Shown piece after piece: positions 44,815 through 54,071 of a stretch of DNA of 63,259 nucleotides. The translations under genes and the position numbers were made by a program. Positions within the stretch are counted from its first letter, which is position 1. The number at the start of each line of letters is the position of its first letter. A model generated the notes under the pieces. That model searched no databases. It had not been told where the DNA came from and saw only the letters and a list, made by a program, of their open reading frames with translations. The DNA is from Treponema sp. (GTDB lineage: Bacteria; Spirochaetota; Spirochaetia; Treponematales; Breznakiellaceae): NCBI GenBank assembly GCA_009782555.1, contig WRIV01000014.1, forward strand, positions 1 through 63,259, given 5' to 3'.

Positions 44815-44873
44815 AGTTCCCCGTAGAAAATGCTCTTTTCCTCCGGTCTTTTTCCCGATTATTGTAGTAACAG

Positions 44874-45953
44874 GTGAAAAAGCAAAATCCGGGCAAAAAA
44901 CCGCCCAAAGAACCGAAATCCCGAAAAAAACCTCGGTTTGAAGACCGAGTCCGCGGTATCCTTGTGGCGGCGGCGGTTATTTGCGCCGCCGTATTTGGGA
45001 TAGGCGGTTTTTTTGCGGTCCGTTCCGTTTTTTTTAACAGTTCCGTTCCTTCGGCAGACGAGATATTCGGAACCAAACCGGCCCAAGAATTGGCAGTAAC
45101 AGAACCGCCGGAAACCCTTTCAGAAACTTCTTCCGGCCTGGATATACTCCCCGAACTGGAACAGGCTATCCGCGATCTGGAAACAGCGTCTGCAGGCATG
45201 GCGGACTCAGATGCCCCTGCGGCGAGTCCTTCCATCCCGCCGGATCCGGCAGCCGTACCGGGAGTTCAACCTCCGGCAATTCGCAGAGGTGTCCTTGTCC
45301 TAGTTATTGATGATGCGGGAAACAATCTGCAGAATCTGGATCCTTTTTTACAATTTCCGGGCCCCATCACCATCGCCGTCCTGCCGGGACTGAACAATTC
45401 AGCGGAAACAGCCCGGCGGATCAGGGCTGCGGAAAAAGAACTCTTTCTCCATCAGCCAATGGAGCCCTTGAACGGTCAGGATTCCGGGCCAACTTCAATC
45501 AAAACCGGAATGAGCCCCGCCGAGATTAGGGATATCTTTGTAAAAAACCTCAACGAAATCGGTCCCGTTACGGGCTTTAACAACCACGAAGGATCCCGGG
45601 CCACTTCAGATCCGTCGATCATGCGGGCCCTTTTGGAAATCAGCCGGGCCAGCGGTCTATGTTTCCTTGATTCCAGAACCACCGCCGAAACCACCGCTCC
45701 TCAAATCGCCAAGGAACTGGGTATAAGCATCGCCGAGCGGGATATTTTTCTGGACAACGAGCAGGACCGCGAATCGATCCTTGCCGCCCTGGAAGCGGGC
45801 TGCAAACGGGCGGAGCAAAACGGAATGGCGGTTCTTATCGGCCATGTATGGACCCCGCATCTGGCGGCGATCCTTACCGAAATGTACCCCCAGCTAACCA
45901 GACAGGGTTTTGTTTTTGCCTCCGTATCAACCATACTGAACCGGGGCAAATAA
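44874..45953 (+). CDS. Divergent polysaccharide deacetylase family protein (YibQ-like)
   Basis: 359 residues from a GTG (KKQNPGKKPP). Seen: basic cytoplasmic N-terminus, one transmembrane helix at about 26-48, a low-complexity Pro/Ala/Glu spacer to about 140, then the DUF610/YibQ-type NodB-like fold: VLVIDDAGNNLQNLDPFL, ITIAVLPGLNNSAETA, ELFLHQPMEPL, GFNNHEGSRAT, LCFLDSRTTAETTA and VLIGHVWTP. The putative metal residues D in VIDD, H in LFLHQP and H in NNHEGS are present. Likely a periplasmic carbohydrate deacetylase; substrate unknown. tsaD follows after 9 bp. Confidence 0.85.
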   Translation: MKKQNPGKKPPKEPKSRKKPRFEDRVRGILVAAAVICAAVFGIGGFFAVRSVFFNSSVPSADEIFGTKPAQELAVTEPPETLSETSSGLDILPELEQAIRDLETASAGMADSDAPAASPSIPPDPAAVPGVQPPAIRRGVLVLVIDDAGNNLQNLDPFLQFPGPITIAVLPGLNNSAETARRIRAAEKELFLHQPMEPLNGQDSGPTSIKTGMSPAEIRDIFVKNLNEIGPVTGFNNHEGSRATSDPSIMRALLEISRASGLCFLDSRTTAETTAPQIAKELGISIAERDIFLDNEQDRESILAALEAGCKRAEQNGMAVLIGHVWTPHLAAILTEMYPQLTRQGFVFASVSTILNRGK

Positions 45954-45962
45954 GCCCCTGCC

Positions 45963-47030
45963 ATGATAGTCTTGGGTTTTGAAACATCCTGCGACGAATG
46001 CGCCGCTGCGGTGGTTCATAATGGAATTGTCCTTTCCAATGTGGTGGCAACGCAAATTCCTTTCCACGCGCCCTGGCAGGGAGTGGTCCCCGAAATTGCC
46101 AGCAGGATGCACACCGAATGGATCTACGGTGTTGCCTCCGAGGCCCTCCGTCAGGCGGGACTCAAAGCCGCCAATATAGAAGGAACCGCCGCTTCCGCCC
46201 ATCCGGGGCTCCTGGGTTCCCTTCTGGTGGGCCTTCATTTTGCCAAAGCCTTTGCCTGGGCCCGGGACCTTCCGTTTATCGCCGTAGATCATCTTCTGGC
46301 CCATCTGTACGCTTCCCGGTTAAGCTTTCCAGATTCAGCCCCCCCCCCTTACCCCTTTCTTGGCCTTCTTGTGTCCGGGGGCCACAGCGTTATTTGCCGG
46401 GCGGATAATTTTGACGATGTTACCGTCCTGGGAACCACCATTGACGATGCGGCAGGCGAAGCCTTTGATAAAGTAGCCAAATACTATTCCTTTGGCTATC
46501 CCGGAGGAAAAGCCATCGACGACCTGGCCCAAAAAGGAAACAGCGAAGCCTTTAAATTTCCCATGCCCAATCTGCACAAACTCGACAAAAAAGGAAAAGA
46601 TCACCGTTACGATGTTTCTTATTCGGGATTAAAAACCGCCGTTGTAAATCAACTGGAACAGTTCAGGATGACGGACAATACCACTGATGCCGACATCGCA
46701 GCGTCGTTTCAGAAAACCGCCGTGGAAATTCTTCTCCGAGCCCTGTTCCGGGCGGTGGAAGATACGGGCCTCCGGACCATTGTGGCAGGGGGCGGCGTGG
46801 CGGCCAACTCTTATCTCCGCTCCCGGATGGCGGAATATGCCAAAACGGCCGCAAAGCGATCCGGCGGGGCAGAACAACTGCGGGTGATCTTTCCGCCGCC
46901 GGAACTCTGCGGCGATAACGCTGCCATGGTGGCGGGCCTGGGTGAACAATACCTCCTTCGGGGGGATCGCTCACCCCTGAATGTCAGCGCCTCCGCCCGG
47001 GTGCGGGCTTTTAAAAAAGGGTACCCGTAA
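45963..47030 (+). CDS. tsaD: tRNA N6-adenosine threonylcarbamoyltransferase TsaD
   Basis: Makes t6A37 in ANN-decoding tRNAs together with TsaB, TsaC and TsaE (none in the window). Seen: 355 residues; GFETSCDECAAAVV, VVPEIASRMHTEW, metal-binding HLLAH in VDHLLAHLYA, LVSGGHSVI, IDDAAGEAFDKVAK, YPGGKAID, SYSGLKTA, GGGVAANSYLR and the late PPPELCGDNAAMVA. All hallmarks and the usual length are present. Confidence 0.97.
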   Translation: MIVLGFETSCDECAAAVVHNGIVLSNVVATQIPFHAPWQGVVPEIASRMHTEWIYGVASEALRQAGLKAANIEGTAASAHPGLLGSLLVGLHFAKAFAWARDLPFIAVDHLLAHLYASRLSFPDSAPPPYPFLGLLVSGGHSVICRADNFDDVTVLGTTIDDAAGEAFDKVAKYYSFGYPGGKAIDDLAQKGNSEAFKFPMPNLHKLDKKGKDHRYDVSYSGLKTAVVNQLEQFRMTDNTTDADIAASFQKTAVEILLRALFRAVEDTGLRTIVAGGGVAANSYLRSRMAEYAKTAAKRSGGAEQLRVIFPPPELCGDNAAMVAGLGEQYLLRGDRSPLNVSASARVRAFKKGYP

Positions 47031-47039
47031 TCAAACCAT

Positions 47040-49256
47040 TCAATCTTTTCGGGGCTTTAGGTAATTTGTTCCCTCAATGCGCTGCGTCACGGGACGCAGA
47101 TCCTTTATTTTTAACTGGGGTGTTTGGGATCCGTTAAACCAGTTCCGGCTTACCGTGTATACCAGATCCACCGTGTCCCCCTTGTCAAAATCAACCTTTA
47201 CCCGGTCTGCGGCATTCCAGTACACGGCGGGCCACTTAAGGGTTCCCGCATCCAGGATAAGTTTTACATGTTTCAGCTCATCTTTTCCCATGAGCATGAT
47301 ATCCGTTATTCTAATGCCCCGGGAAAGAAAACAGAGGGGTCTATTTTTTTCGCCGTAGGGTTCAAAACGATCAGCCAGTTGGATCAGATAGAGTTCCTTT
47401 CTGCCCCGGACTTTTGGATCATCTTCCAGCCGGGAAAGGTAGGCAAGAGGAATCTCCGCATCAATTTCCAGCGTTTCTTCCTTCGGGGCTTTAAGTTCCA
47501 TATTGGCCGCAATGGTTTTGAGCCGATCCAGCAAAGTATCCCAATGCGTCTTTTCCATGTTGAAACCGGCGGCAAAATCGTGGCCTCCATGACGGAGAAA
47601 AAGATCAGCACACTGATCCAGCATAAAACTCAAATCGTATTCACGGGCTGAACGGAGAGACCCCTTGATTTCGCCTCCTGAAAAACTTGCCGCCAGAGCT
47701 GGTACATTAAAACGATCCGAAAGGCGGCTGGCAACAAGCCCGGTAATGCCGGGGAGTATGCTTTCTCCCGCATAGACTGCCAGGTTTCCACAAAAGGCGG
47801 GAAGGTTCTTGTATGCCTCCGGTTCGGCCCGGCGGCAGAGTTCTTCCACCAAACGCTTCCTCTCGTTGTTCATTTCCGTTATTTCAGAGGCCAGGACATC
47901 CCTTTCCCGGGGTGCTTCACTTAAAAAAAGGGCCGCCGCTTTTTCTGCCCTGCCCATCCGGCCCGATGCATTGATCACCGGAGTAAGCTGCCAGGAAATT
48001 TCTTCCGCAGAAAGGGGCCTTCCTGCCAGGTCCTGTTTAAAGAGAAGTTCCGAAAGACCGGGCCGGGGTTTCTGCAGCATCGCCTCAATACCCTTCCTGA
48101 CGATGAGGCGGTTTTCGTCCCGCAGGGGCATGATGTCGGCGATGGTTCCCAGGGCGGCAAGCTGCAGGGCCGCAGCTTCAGCTTCATCAAAAAAAGCTTC
48201 CTTTCTTTGGACAAAGGTGACAAAAAGATTGATCAGCACATCCAGTTCGCCCGAACCTTGGCCGCTGTTTTGTCCGTCGTCATTGTACCGGCTGATCTTG
48301 GACATCTCCTTAAGGCGGAGAAGGCTTTTTCCAGCGGCCTGGGGTATGGCTTTGCCGATTTCCCCAGCCATGTCAAGCATTTGGATTTCCACACCCCTGC
48401 CAAAGGCCTGGGCTAAGAGTCTTTGCTGCACCCCCAGATCCCAGCAGAGGATCTGCTGGCCCGAAAGAAATGCCGGAAGGCGGGTATCAGCGATACCCAC
48501 CATGCCGGGAACCACTGTTTCTGCCAAGGTGTCGATTACCGCCAGGCTGCGGAGTTTTGCGATCTCTATGATCACCGCATCATTACTGGGCCTTGCATTG
48601 AGGAGGCAAATGGGCTGACCGTAGACTTCGCTCGTTATGGCAAACCGCAGGGCCGATGCCAGTTTGTACGCCACAGCGCATCCACAGAGCTGAGGGAAGG
48701 AGTAATGTCCCGGCAGTTTGGGATTGACCAGGGCATCCGCATCGGGAAGGAGTTCCGGCGGGTTGTGATGATCGGTGACCACAACTCCCACCCCCAGCTC
48801 CGCGGCCCGGGCGATTTCTTCCCGGTTGGAAATGCCGCAGTCCACGGTAATGATCAATGTGCCGTAGTCCGCGGCAAAGTCTTCTACAACTTTGAGCGAA
48901 AGCCCGTATGGTTCGTCCCCCATGGGAAGCCGCCACCGGACGTCAAAGCCAGAACGGCGCAAAAAGTCAGTGAGCAGCACCGTTCCGGTGATTCCGTCCA
49001 CATCCCGGTCGCCGAAGACCATCACCTTTTCGCCCTCTTCTTTGGCCGCCAGGATCCGTTCCACCGCATCTTCCATGCCGGGAAGATCAAAGGGGTTTCG
49101 CAGATGCCGGAGATCGTTTTCCAGGTAGTAACGGATTTCTTCGCCGGTCTTTATACCCCGCCTGAGCAGAATAGAGGCGCTGAGCAGATCACAGCCGTAT
49201 TTTTCCGACAATGCCTTTACATCGTCCGGGGCAAGTTCCGATTTTCGCCATTCCAT
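47040..49256 (-). CDS. recJ: Single-stranded-DNA exonuclease RecJ
   Basis: 5'-3' ssDNA exonuclease for recombination and mismatch repair. Seen: 738 residues; DHH-superfamily motifs FGDRDVDGITGT (DxDxDG), IITVDCGI, VVTDHHNPPE and NPKLPGHYSFPQLCGCAVAYKLA, then the DHHA1 GHDFAAGF and OB-fold-like C-terminus. An insertion of about 60 residues (LVTFVQRKEAF region) is present between the halves. Ends 9 bp from the tsaD stop (convergent) and lies 25 bp downstream of recO. Confidence 0.95.
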   Translation of the reverse strand: MEWRKSELAPDDVKALSEKYGCDLLSASILLRRGIKTGEEIRYYLENDLRHLRNPFDLPGMEDAVERILAAKEEGEKVMVFGDRDVDGITGTVLLTDFLRRSGFDVRWRLPMGDEPYGLSLKVVEDFAADYGTLIITVDCGISNREEIARAAELGVGVVVTDHHNPPELLPDADALVNPKLPGHYSFPQLCGCAVAYKLASALRFAITSEVYGQPICLLNARPSNDAVIIEIAKLRSLAVIDTLAETVVPGMVGIADTRLPAFLSGQQILCWDLGVQQRLLAQAFGRGVEIQMLDMAGEIGKAIPQAAGKSLLRLKEMSKISRYNDDGQNSGQGSGELDVLINLFVTFVQRKEAFFDEAEAAALQLAALGTIADIMPLRDENRLIVRKGIEAMLQKPRPGLSELLFKQDLAGRPLSAEEISWQLTPVINASGRMGRAEKAAALFLSEAPRERDVLASEITEMNNERKRLVEELCRRAEPEAYKNLPAFCGNLAVYAGESILPGITGLVASRLSDRFNVPALAASFSGGEIKGSLRSAREYDLSFMLDQCADLFLRHGGHDFAAGFNMEKTHWDTLLDRLKTIAANMELKAPKEETLEIDAEIPLAYLSRLEDDPKVRGRKELYLIQLADRFEPYGEKNRPLCFLSRGIRITDIMLMGKDELKHVKLILDAGTLKWPAVYWNAADRVKVDFDKGDTVDLVYTVSRNWFNGSQTPQLKIKDLRPVTQRIEGTNYLKPRKD

Positions 49257-49281
49257 TAAGACGCTCCCTTCTTGATATGCC

Positions 49282-49983
49282 TTAATGATCCAACATTTTG
49301 ATCAGCTTTTTTAATTCTCCCAGGGACGATCCATCCAGTGTATACCGGGCAAGTTCAGAAGGGGGCCTGTCCTGTACTGCAAGAAGCCAGTGCCGGGCAC
49401 CGGGGCCCAGGACTGCGCCTCCGTTTTCCGCACGATTGCAGTGTTTGCAGAGAAACCCCTCCCCGGGAATAAACCATATTACTCCATCATTGCCGTATTC
49501 ACAAGCACAGGAACTACAGCGCCGGAGATCGCCCCGGTTTCCCAAAAGGCCCGACCAGTTCCACAAAAAATAAAAGAGAATCCTCTCGCAGCATGGTTCA
49601 TCGGCGCAGGCCAGAGCATCCAGAACGGCATTGGCAAGGACAAAGGCTTCGCCAAAAAAGCCGCCTCCCCCATGACCGGCAAGGATCGCCTGTACAACAA
49701 CGGAGGCGGTACTGCTCCGTTCGTATAGTTCCCGCAGTCCCGGCCTCCAGTCTTTGACGTCAAAGTCGCTTACCTTGCGGAAATCCTTGGCCGGATCCCG
49801 GTAGATCCAGAGCACACCCGAATTGTAGGGAGACACATGGGATCGGAGGCGGCTTTTGGGACCTCCAAACAGGGTGGCACTGAGGAGTCCCTCTTCGGCG
49901 CTGAGAAAAACCGCCTCCCTATTGGATTCTCCGGAAGGCCTGACCCGGAGTACCAGGGCGGGAGAGGAAAAGGTTCTCTGCAA
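49282..49983 (-). CDS. recO: DNA repair protein RecO
   Basis: Helps load RecA onto SSB-coated DNA with RecF/RecR. Seen: 233 residues from a TTG; N-terminal OB fold (SSPALVLRVRPSGESNREAVFLS, FGGPKSRLRSHVSPYN), a helical centre (ANAVLDALACADEP), and a four-Cys zinc site (CSSCACEYG ... CKHC). recJ follows on the same strand, so two recombination genes sit together. Confidence 0.88.
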   Translation of the reverse strand: MQRTFSSPALVLRVRPSGESNREAVFLSAEEGLLSATLFGGPKSRLRSHVSPYNSGVLWIYRDPAKDFRKVSDFDVKDWRPGLRELYERSSTASVVVQAILAGHGGGGFFGEAFVLANAVLDALACADEPCCERILFYFLWNWSGLLGNRGDLRRCSSCACEYGNDGVIWFIPGEGFLCKHCNRAENGGAVLGPGARHWLLAVQDRPPSELARYTLDGSSLGELKKLIKMLDH

Positions 49984-50012
49984 TTTAGCTAACCCTGTGC
50001 AGACCGGTAAGA

Positions 50013-52010
50013 CTATCCTGAACCAAAGCTGTTTCCCGAATAGATGGCGCTGTTACAGGAATCTATGTCAAAGCCTTCCGGGTCGTAGTCCCTGCCCAGT
50101 TCGTTCAAAGCAAGCCGCCGTTCGCCGTCGTTTCCCCGTTCCAGGGCGGAAATATAACGCCGGAACCTTAGAGGGCCGTCGATAAAGCGGGGCGGCGGCG
50201 CTCCGGCGCCGGCAACGCAGCGTACCCGCTCGCCGGGTTTTGCCTGGTACCACGAAAGGATGATGATCTTTACCGTCCATTTTGCACCGATCTCGCAGAT
50301 GAATTCATTTAAACCTTTACGGCTTAGATCGCCGATGGTTTCTCCTTCAATATTAAAAACAAGTTCTTCGCTGTTCCAGTTGAAGATCGAGCGGATAAGG
50401 GCATCTAGTTCGGCAAGGGTATGGGAGTCGGGCAGCACGAGCCGCCGCCAGATGTCGGTACCCCCCAGGCTGATCTGAATTACCCGCCAGGAAGAATTTT
50501 CCGGGGTTTCGGTTTTTTGCCAAAGGCTGATGTTGCTTTTACGGAAATTGTTCAGCGCCTCGTTGATAAGATCCCTCACATCTTCGTAGGTTTCGATCAT
50601 GCTGTCTATGGAATTATCCATGGCATCCAGTTCTGAATAGGGCGGCCTCTCATCGGTGTCCAGGTCCTCCAGGATGCTGGCGGCGTGTCCCTGGATTTGG
50701 GAAAGAACCACAAAGGTATGTTTGGGAAGCCAGGATGGATCCATGTCGCTTTTCTGGAGTTTTGCCGCCAGTTCTACCACGACGGTGTGGAGTTCCCCCA
50801 CCCGCTGGCGTATGGCCCCCATGCCATGATCGGCAAAATGGGAATAGCCTTCTTCAAATTCCTTTAGAACCTCTAGAACATAATCGGCCAGGTATTCCTT
50901 GTCCCGCCCGTTAAGGCCCACAGAGGGAGGGATAATCCGGCCGAGGATACGGTCAAGGATTTCGCCGGAAACAGTATCTCCCTCGTCCCGGTAAAGAGCG
51001 TCCCGTACAAAAGACTGCACCACATACTCCGAGATAGGCACCCCCCGGCGGTACAGGATCTCTTCGATTACCGTTCTATCCGGAAGGCTCCGTACTCCTT
51101 CCAGGTCTTTGCGATCCGGAATGTCTTTACCGGCATACCAGAAGCGGGTTTCAATGCCGTAAGGAACGGTCTCGATGTGATCTGTTATTTCGTAGAGAAA
51201 ATCTTCCATAGTAAGGGCGGGGAGTCTGCGCATTCGTTCTCCGCCAAACCAGTAGGCATAGGCGATTTGCTCCTCCGTGGAAGAGCCGGGACCAAGGTAC
51301 GCAAAGGATGAGCGGAACCCTTCTTCCGCAGCGGCAGTCCAGGAATCAAGATCTGTCTTGGTCCAGGCCCCGGCGCCGACTCGTTCCAGTTCAAAAATTC
51401 CCTCTTTCCAGTTAATCGTGGTTACCGCAAAATGATCCCCCGGCACAAAGGAAGTTTCCCGGTAGATGCTGCGCATATCCAGCGCATGAATGGAAACTTC
51501 CGGCGGGTCCTCAAAAGGATCCCCGTTAAAGGCTTCTTCGTTTTCCGGGTTGTCCCGGGCCACATACTGGGGGGCATATTCTTCGCCAAAGAGAGTAAAA
51601 AAGGGATAAAAATCTTCCGGCGGGCTTTCGGCGGTGGTGTACGGAATTTCAATTCCGCTTGGCATATCCTTTCCTATCCAGCGGAAACGGTATTCATGGG
51701 GAAGCAGCACCGGGTTGGCAAAGGGAATACAGCGGTGCCCGGGGATCAGGATGCCATTGGCAATTTCCAGCCGTGTCGGGTTAATAACAAAGCGAACCCG
51801 CTCAAAGGCGCCCCGCCGGGAAATCCACCGCTTTCCTTCCAGGGGAAAGGCAATGTGCCGGGTATCGATGAACGAAGCAGTTTCGGCGCTGAGCCGGCTG
51901 CTCCGTTTTGGCCCCACCAGCCTGACAAAGGCGCAAATATCATCCAGGGTAAAGGGTTCAGTTACATTTTCGAGGAAGTCGTAAAGGGCATCTTCCTGGT
52001 TGATCGTCAT
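50013..52010 (-). CDS. Conserved protein with C-terminal pRiA4b ORF-3-like domain
   Basis: 665 residues, cytosolic. Seen: N-terminal winged-helix-like part (DALYDFLENVTEPFTLDDICAFV), a middle of about 450 residues with no family I recognise (WFGGERMRRLPALTMEDFLYEI; QKSDMDPSWLPKHTFVVLSQIQGHA), and a C-terminal region about 525-640 with the pRiA4b ORF-3 pattern: IQISLGGTDIWRRLVLPDSHTLAELDALIRSIF (read as ISLxGTDIWRRL then TLAELDALI). Known: that domain occurs in plasmid and transposon passenger proteins and in many chromosomes; function unknown. Upstream is a FecR-domain remnant. Confidence 0.65.
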   Translation of the reverse strand: MTINQEDALYDFLENVTEPFTLDDICAFVRLVGPKRSSRLSAETASFIDTRHIAFPLEGKRWISRRGAFERVRFVINPTRLEIANGILIPGHRCIPFANPVLLPHEYRFRWIGKDMPSGIEIPYTTAESPPEDFYPFFTLFGEEYAPQYVARDNPENEEAFNGDPFEDPPEVSIHALDMRSIYRETSFVPGDHFAVTTINWKEGIFELERVGAGAWTKTDLDSWTAAAEEGFRSSFAYLGPGSSTEEQIAYAYWFGGERMRRLPALTMEDFLYEITDHIETVPYGIETRFWYAGKDIPDRKDLEGVRSLPDRTVIEEILYRRGVPISEYVVQSFVRDALYRDEGDTVSGEILDRILGRIIPPSVGLNGRDKEYLADYVLEVLKEFEEGYSHFADHGMGAIRQRVGELHTVVVELAAKLQKSDMDPSWLPKHTFVVLSQIQGHAASILEDLDTDERPPYSELDAMDNSIDSMIETYEDVRDLINEALNNFRKSNISLWQKTETPENSSWRVIQISLGGTDIWRRLVLPDSHTLAELDALIRSIFNWNSEELVFNIEGETIGDLSRKGLNEFICEIGAKWTVKIIILSWYQAKPGERVRCVAGAGAPPPRFIDGPLRFRRYISALERGNDGERRLALNELGRDYDPEGFDIDSCNSAIYSGNSFGSG

Positions 52011-52271
52011 TAGTCATAGTATGAACCCAAACCGGAAAATCAGCAAGACTTAACGCGCTGATATCTGCCAAGGTAAGGCGTGTCAGAGGGCGTACGGTAA
52101 TAACAGTGCTTCCCAGCTTAACAAGGACGGTACTTCTAAATCCTGTGGATATTCCGTGTTCTGGGCTACGGTGTCTCCAACTTTGGCGGGAACAAAAGTA
52201 GCAGTACCGGCACGCATTAATTCTACCGTACCAAGGCGAACGCCAGTATGTTGAGCAGCCGTCACTGGAAT
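52011..52271 (-). pseudogene. FecR-domain protein remnant, frameshifted
   Basis: In the 325-bp gap between pyrC and the pRiA4b-like gene no intact gene exists, but two minus-strand frames join into a FecR-like domain. Frame one (from about 52271 down to about 52160) reads GTVELMRAGTATFVPAKVGD then TVAQNT; frame two (about 52160 to 52040) reads ISTGFRSTVLVKLGS then TVITVRPLTRLTLADIS. The switch needs one lost base near 52157-52163. There is also a stop codon ahead of frame one and no signal peptide, so it is a decayed fragment. Some of it overlaps the leader of the downstream gene. Confidence 0.6.
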
Positions 52272-52335
52272 TCAATCTGGCTGCCGAATAGTTTTTCCTA
52301 TTTGCTTTAATAATTTAATCATTGCGTTACTTATT

Positions 52336-53622
52336 TTACATGATACAGAGTCCGTTATGAATAGTCTGCACTATTGTACCGTGCAGTTCTCTGCCTCTAA
52401 AAGGAGAATTTTTTCCGCGGGATTTAAAGCGCTCTGCGTCCACTGTCCATGCTGTGCGGATATCCACGATGGCAAAATCTGCGCGCAGCTCAGGCGCAAT
52501 TCGGCCGCGGCCCCCATTACCTTTTCCCAGACTCAGAATCCGCGCCGGTTCTGCGCTCATTAATGAAGAAAGTTTTGATAAGCCGATATGCCCCGGCGCA
52601 ACCAGTGTGGAATAACACACGGCAAAGGCCGTTTCCAGTCCGGAAAAACCCGGCGCACCGCTTTCTTTGTCCGCCGTTGTGTGCGGGGCGTGATCGGTGG
52701 CAATGGCATCTATTGTGCCGTCTGTAATTGCGCCGATAAGCGCCCGGCGGTCTTCTTCTGTCCGCAGCGGCGGGTTTACCCTGCCAAAAGAATCTGAACC
52801 CAGCGCGGCGGCGTCTTTTTCGGTTAATGCAATGTGGTGGGGTGTAACTTCGCACGAAAGCCGGGCATTATTCTTCTTTGTTTCGCGGATCATCGCCGCC
52901 GTTTCTTTGGCAGAGACATGGGCGATATGCAGCCTACAGCCTGTTTTTTCTCCCAATTCAATGGCCCTTTTTGCTGCGCTGTTTTCTCCGTCAAGATCGC
53001 AGTGGCAGGAAACAGGAACCCCTATGCGGCAGGCTTCTGTCATTGTCGCCAGAAACAATTTTTCGTCTACTACATCTTTGCCGTCTTCAGACACAAGGCG
53101 TATTGGGTTTTGTATATTTGAATCACTAGAAAGTTTGTTTTGATTTTCTTGTAACAATGTAATTTCCGAAGGTTCTTTACCTTCCATTCCTTTGGTAAGG
53201 GAGAGGGCTGGGTACAGATCTATTAACCCCAAAGTATCGCTGCGGTTTTTAATGAATTGTGCCTGTGCAATGGTGTCAGTTACCGGATTGGTGTTTGCCA
53301 TGCAGACAACAGTTCCATAACCGCCCGCTGCGGCAGCAAGGCAGGCTGACTCAATCGTTTCTTTGGCCGAAAAACCCGGCTCCCTAAAGTGGGCGTGAAG
53401 ATCCACAAAGGCGGGCATCAGGACAAGGCTGCCACCTTGGTTGCAGCCCATTCCGGCAGCACCGCCGTTTAAAACAATATCTGCATTGTTTAAAGCGCAG
53501 TCAATTTTTTTTTCAGCGGCACCGCTATATACTTCTCTGATAATTCCGTCTTCGACAACAACCGATCCGTACGCATCGATTGTTTCGTCAACGAGGCGGA
53601 AGTTTTTTAAAACTAAAACCAT
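52336..53622 (-). CDS. pyrC: Dihydroorotase
   Basis: Cyclises carbamoyl-aspartate to dihydroorotate. Seen: 428 residues; metal-binding HxH in FVDLHAHFREPG (H76, H78), CMANTNPVTD, SCHCDLDGEN, LHIAHVSAKE, SCEVTPHHIALT, and IDAIATDHAPHT with the catalytic Asp. Type I (PyrC/AllB-like) by sequence. It follows pyrI after 9 bp in pyrB-pyrI-pyrC. Confidence 0.96.
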   Translation of the reverse strand: MVLVLKNFRLVDETIDAYGSVVVEDGIIREVYSGAAEKKIDCALNNADIVLNGGAAGMGCNQGGSLVLMPAFVDLHAHFREPGFSAKETIESACLAAAAGGYGTVVCMANTNPVTDTIAQAQFIKNRSDTLGLIDLYPALSLTKGMEGKEPSEITLLQENQNKLSSDSNIQNPIRLVSEDGKDVVDEKLFLATMTEACRIGVPVSCHCDLDGENSAAKRAIELGEKTGCRLHIAHVSAKETAAMIRETKKNNARLSCEVTPHHIALTEKDAAALGSDSFGRVNPPLRTEEDRRALIGAITDGTIDAIATDHAPHTTADKESGAPGFSGLETAFAVCYSTLVAPGHIGLSKLSSLMSAEPARILSLGKGNGGRGRIAPELRADFAIVDIRTAWTVDAERFKSRGKNSPFRGRELHGTIVQTIHNGLCIM

Positions 53623-53631
53623 CGGGTATCC

Positions 53632-54063
53632 CTAGCGGAAATCTGCTGCGCTGCGGATTTCGTCGCAGTATTCGCAGCGGTAGGTTTTTTGTTTTGGCTC
53701 GAGGAGGTTAAAGATGTGGGGAACTTTTTCAGTAGAAGTAATGCATCGGGGGTTTTTGCAGACCAACACATCCTCTACCCGCTGGGGAAGCTGAACTTTG
53801 ACCTTGCCGGTAATCTTTTCATCTTCAATAATATTTACCGTAATATTGGGATCGATTAGTCCCAAAATATCAAAGTTGATGGCTATGGTGTTGTCAATTT
53901 TAATGATATCCTTGCGGCCCATCCGGTTGGAATTGGCGTTTACCACAAAGGCCACATTGTAGGGCGTCTTGTCCAGGCCCAGCCAGTTAAAGATCCGGAT
54001 CCCCAGACCCGCTTTAATATGATCAATGACAATCCCGTTTTTTATTTGATCTACATTCAGCAT
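53632..54063 (-). CDS. pyrI: Aspartate carbamoyltransferase regulatory chain
   Basis: Allosteric zinc-binding subunit of ATCase. Seen: 143 residues; N-terminal nucleotide-binding domain (GIVIDHIKAGLGIRIFNWLGL), and the zinc site with four cysteines (CKNPRCITSTE ... CEYCDEI). Eight bp after pyrB. Its presence implies the dodecameric, CTP/ATP-controlled ATCase type. Confidence 0.96.
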   Translation of the reverse strand: MLNVDQIKNGIVIDHIKAGLGIRIFNWLGLDKTPYNVAFVVNANSNRMGRKDIIKIDNTIAINFDILGLIDPNITVNIIEDEKITGKVKVQLPQRVEDVLVCKNPRCITSTEKVPHIFNLLEPKQKTYRCEYCDEIRSAADFR

Positions 54064-54071
54064 ATCCGCTC

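Noticed and set aside
47040..49256. RecJ motif I written DRDVDG taken as a damaged active site
   Set aside because: The DxDxDG pattern is intact; the intervening residues vary in the family.
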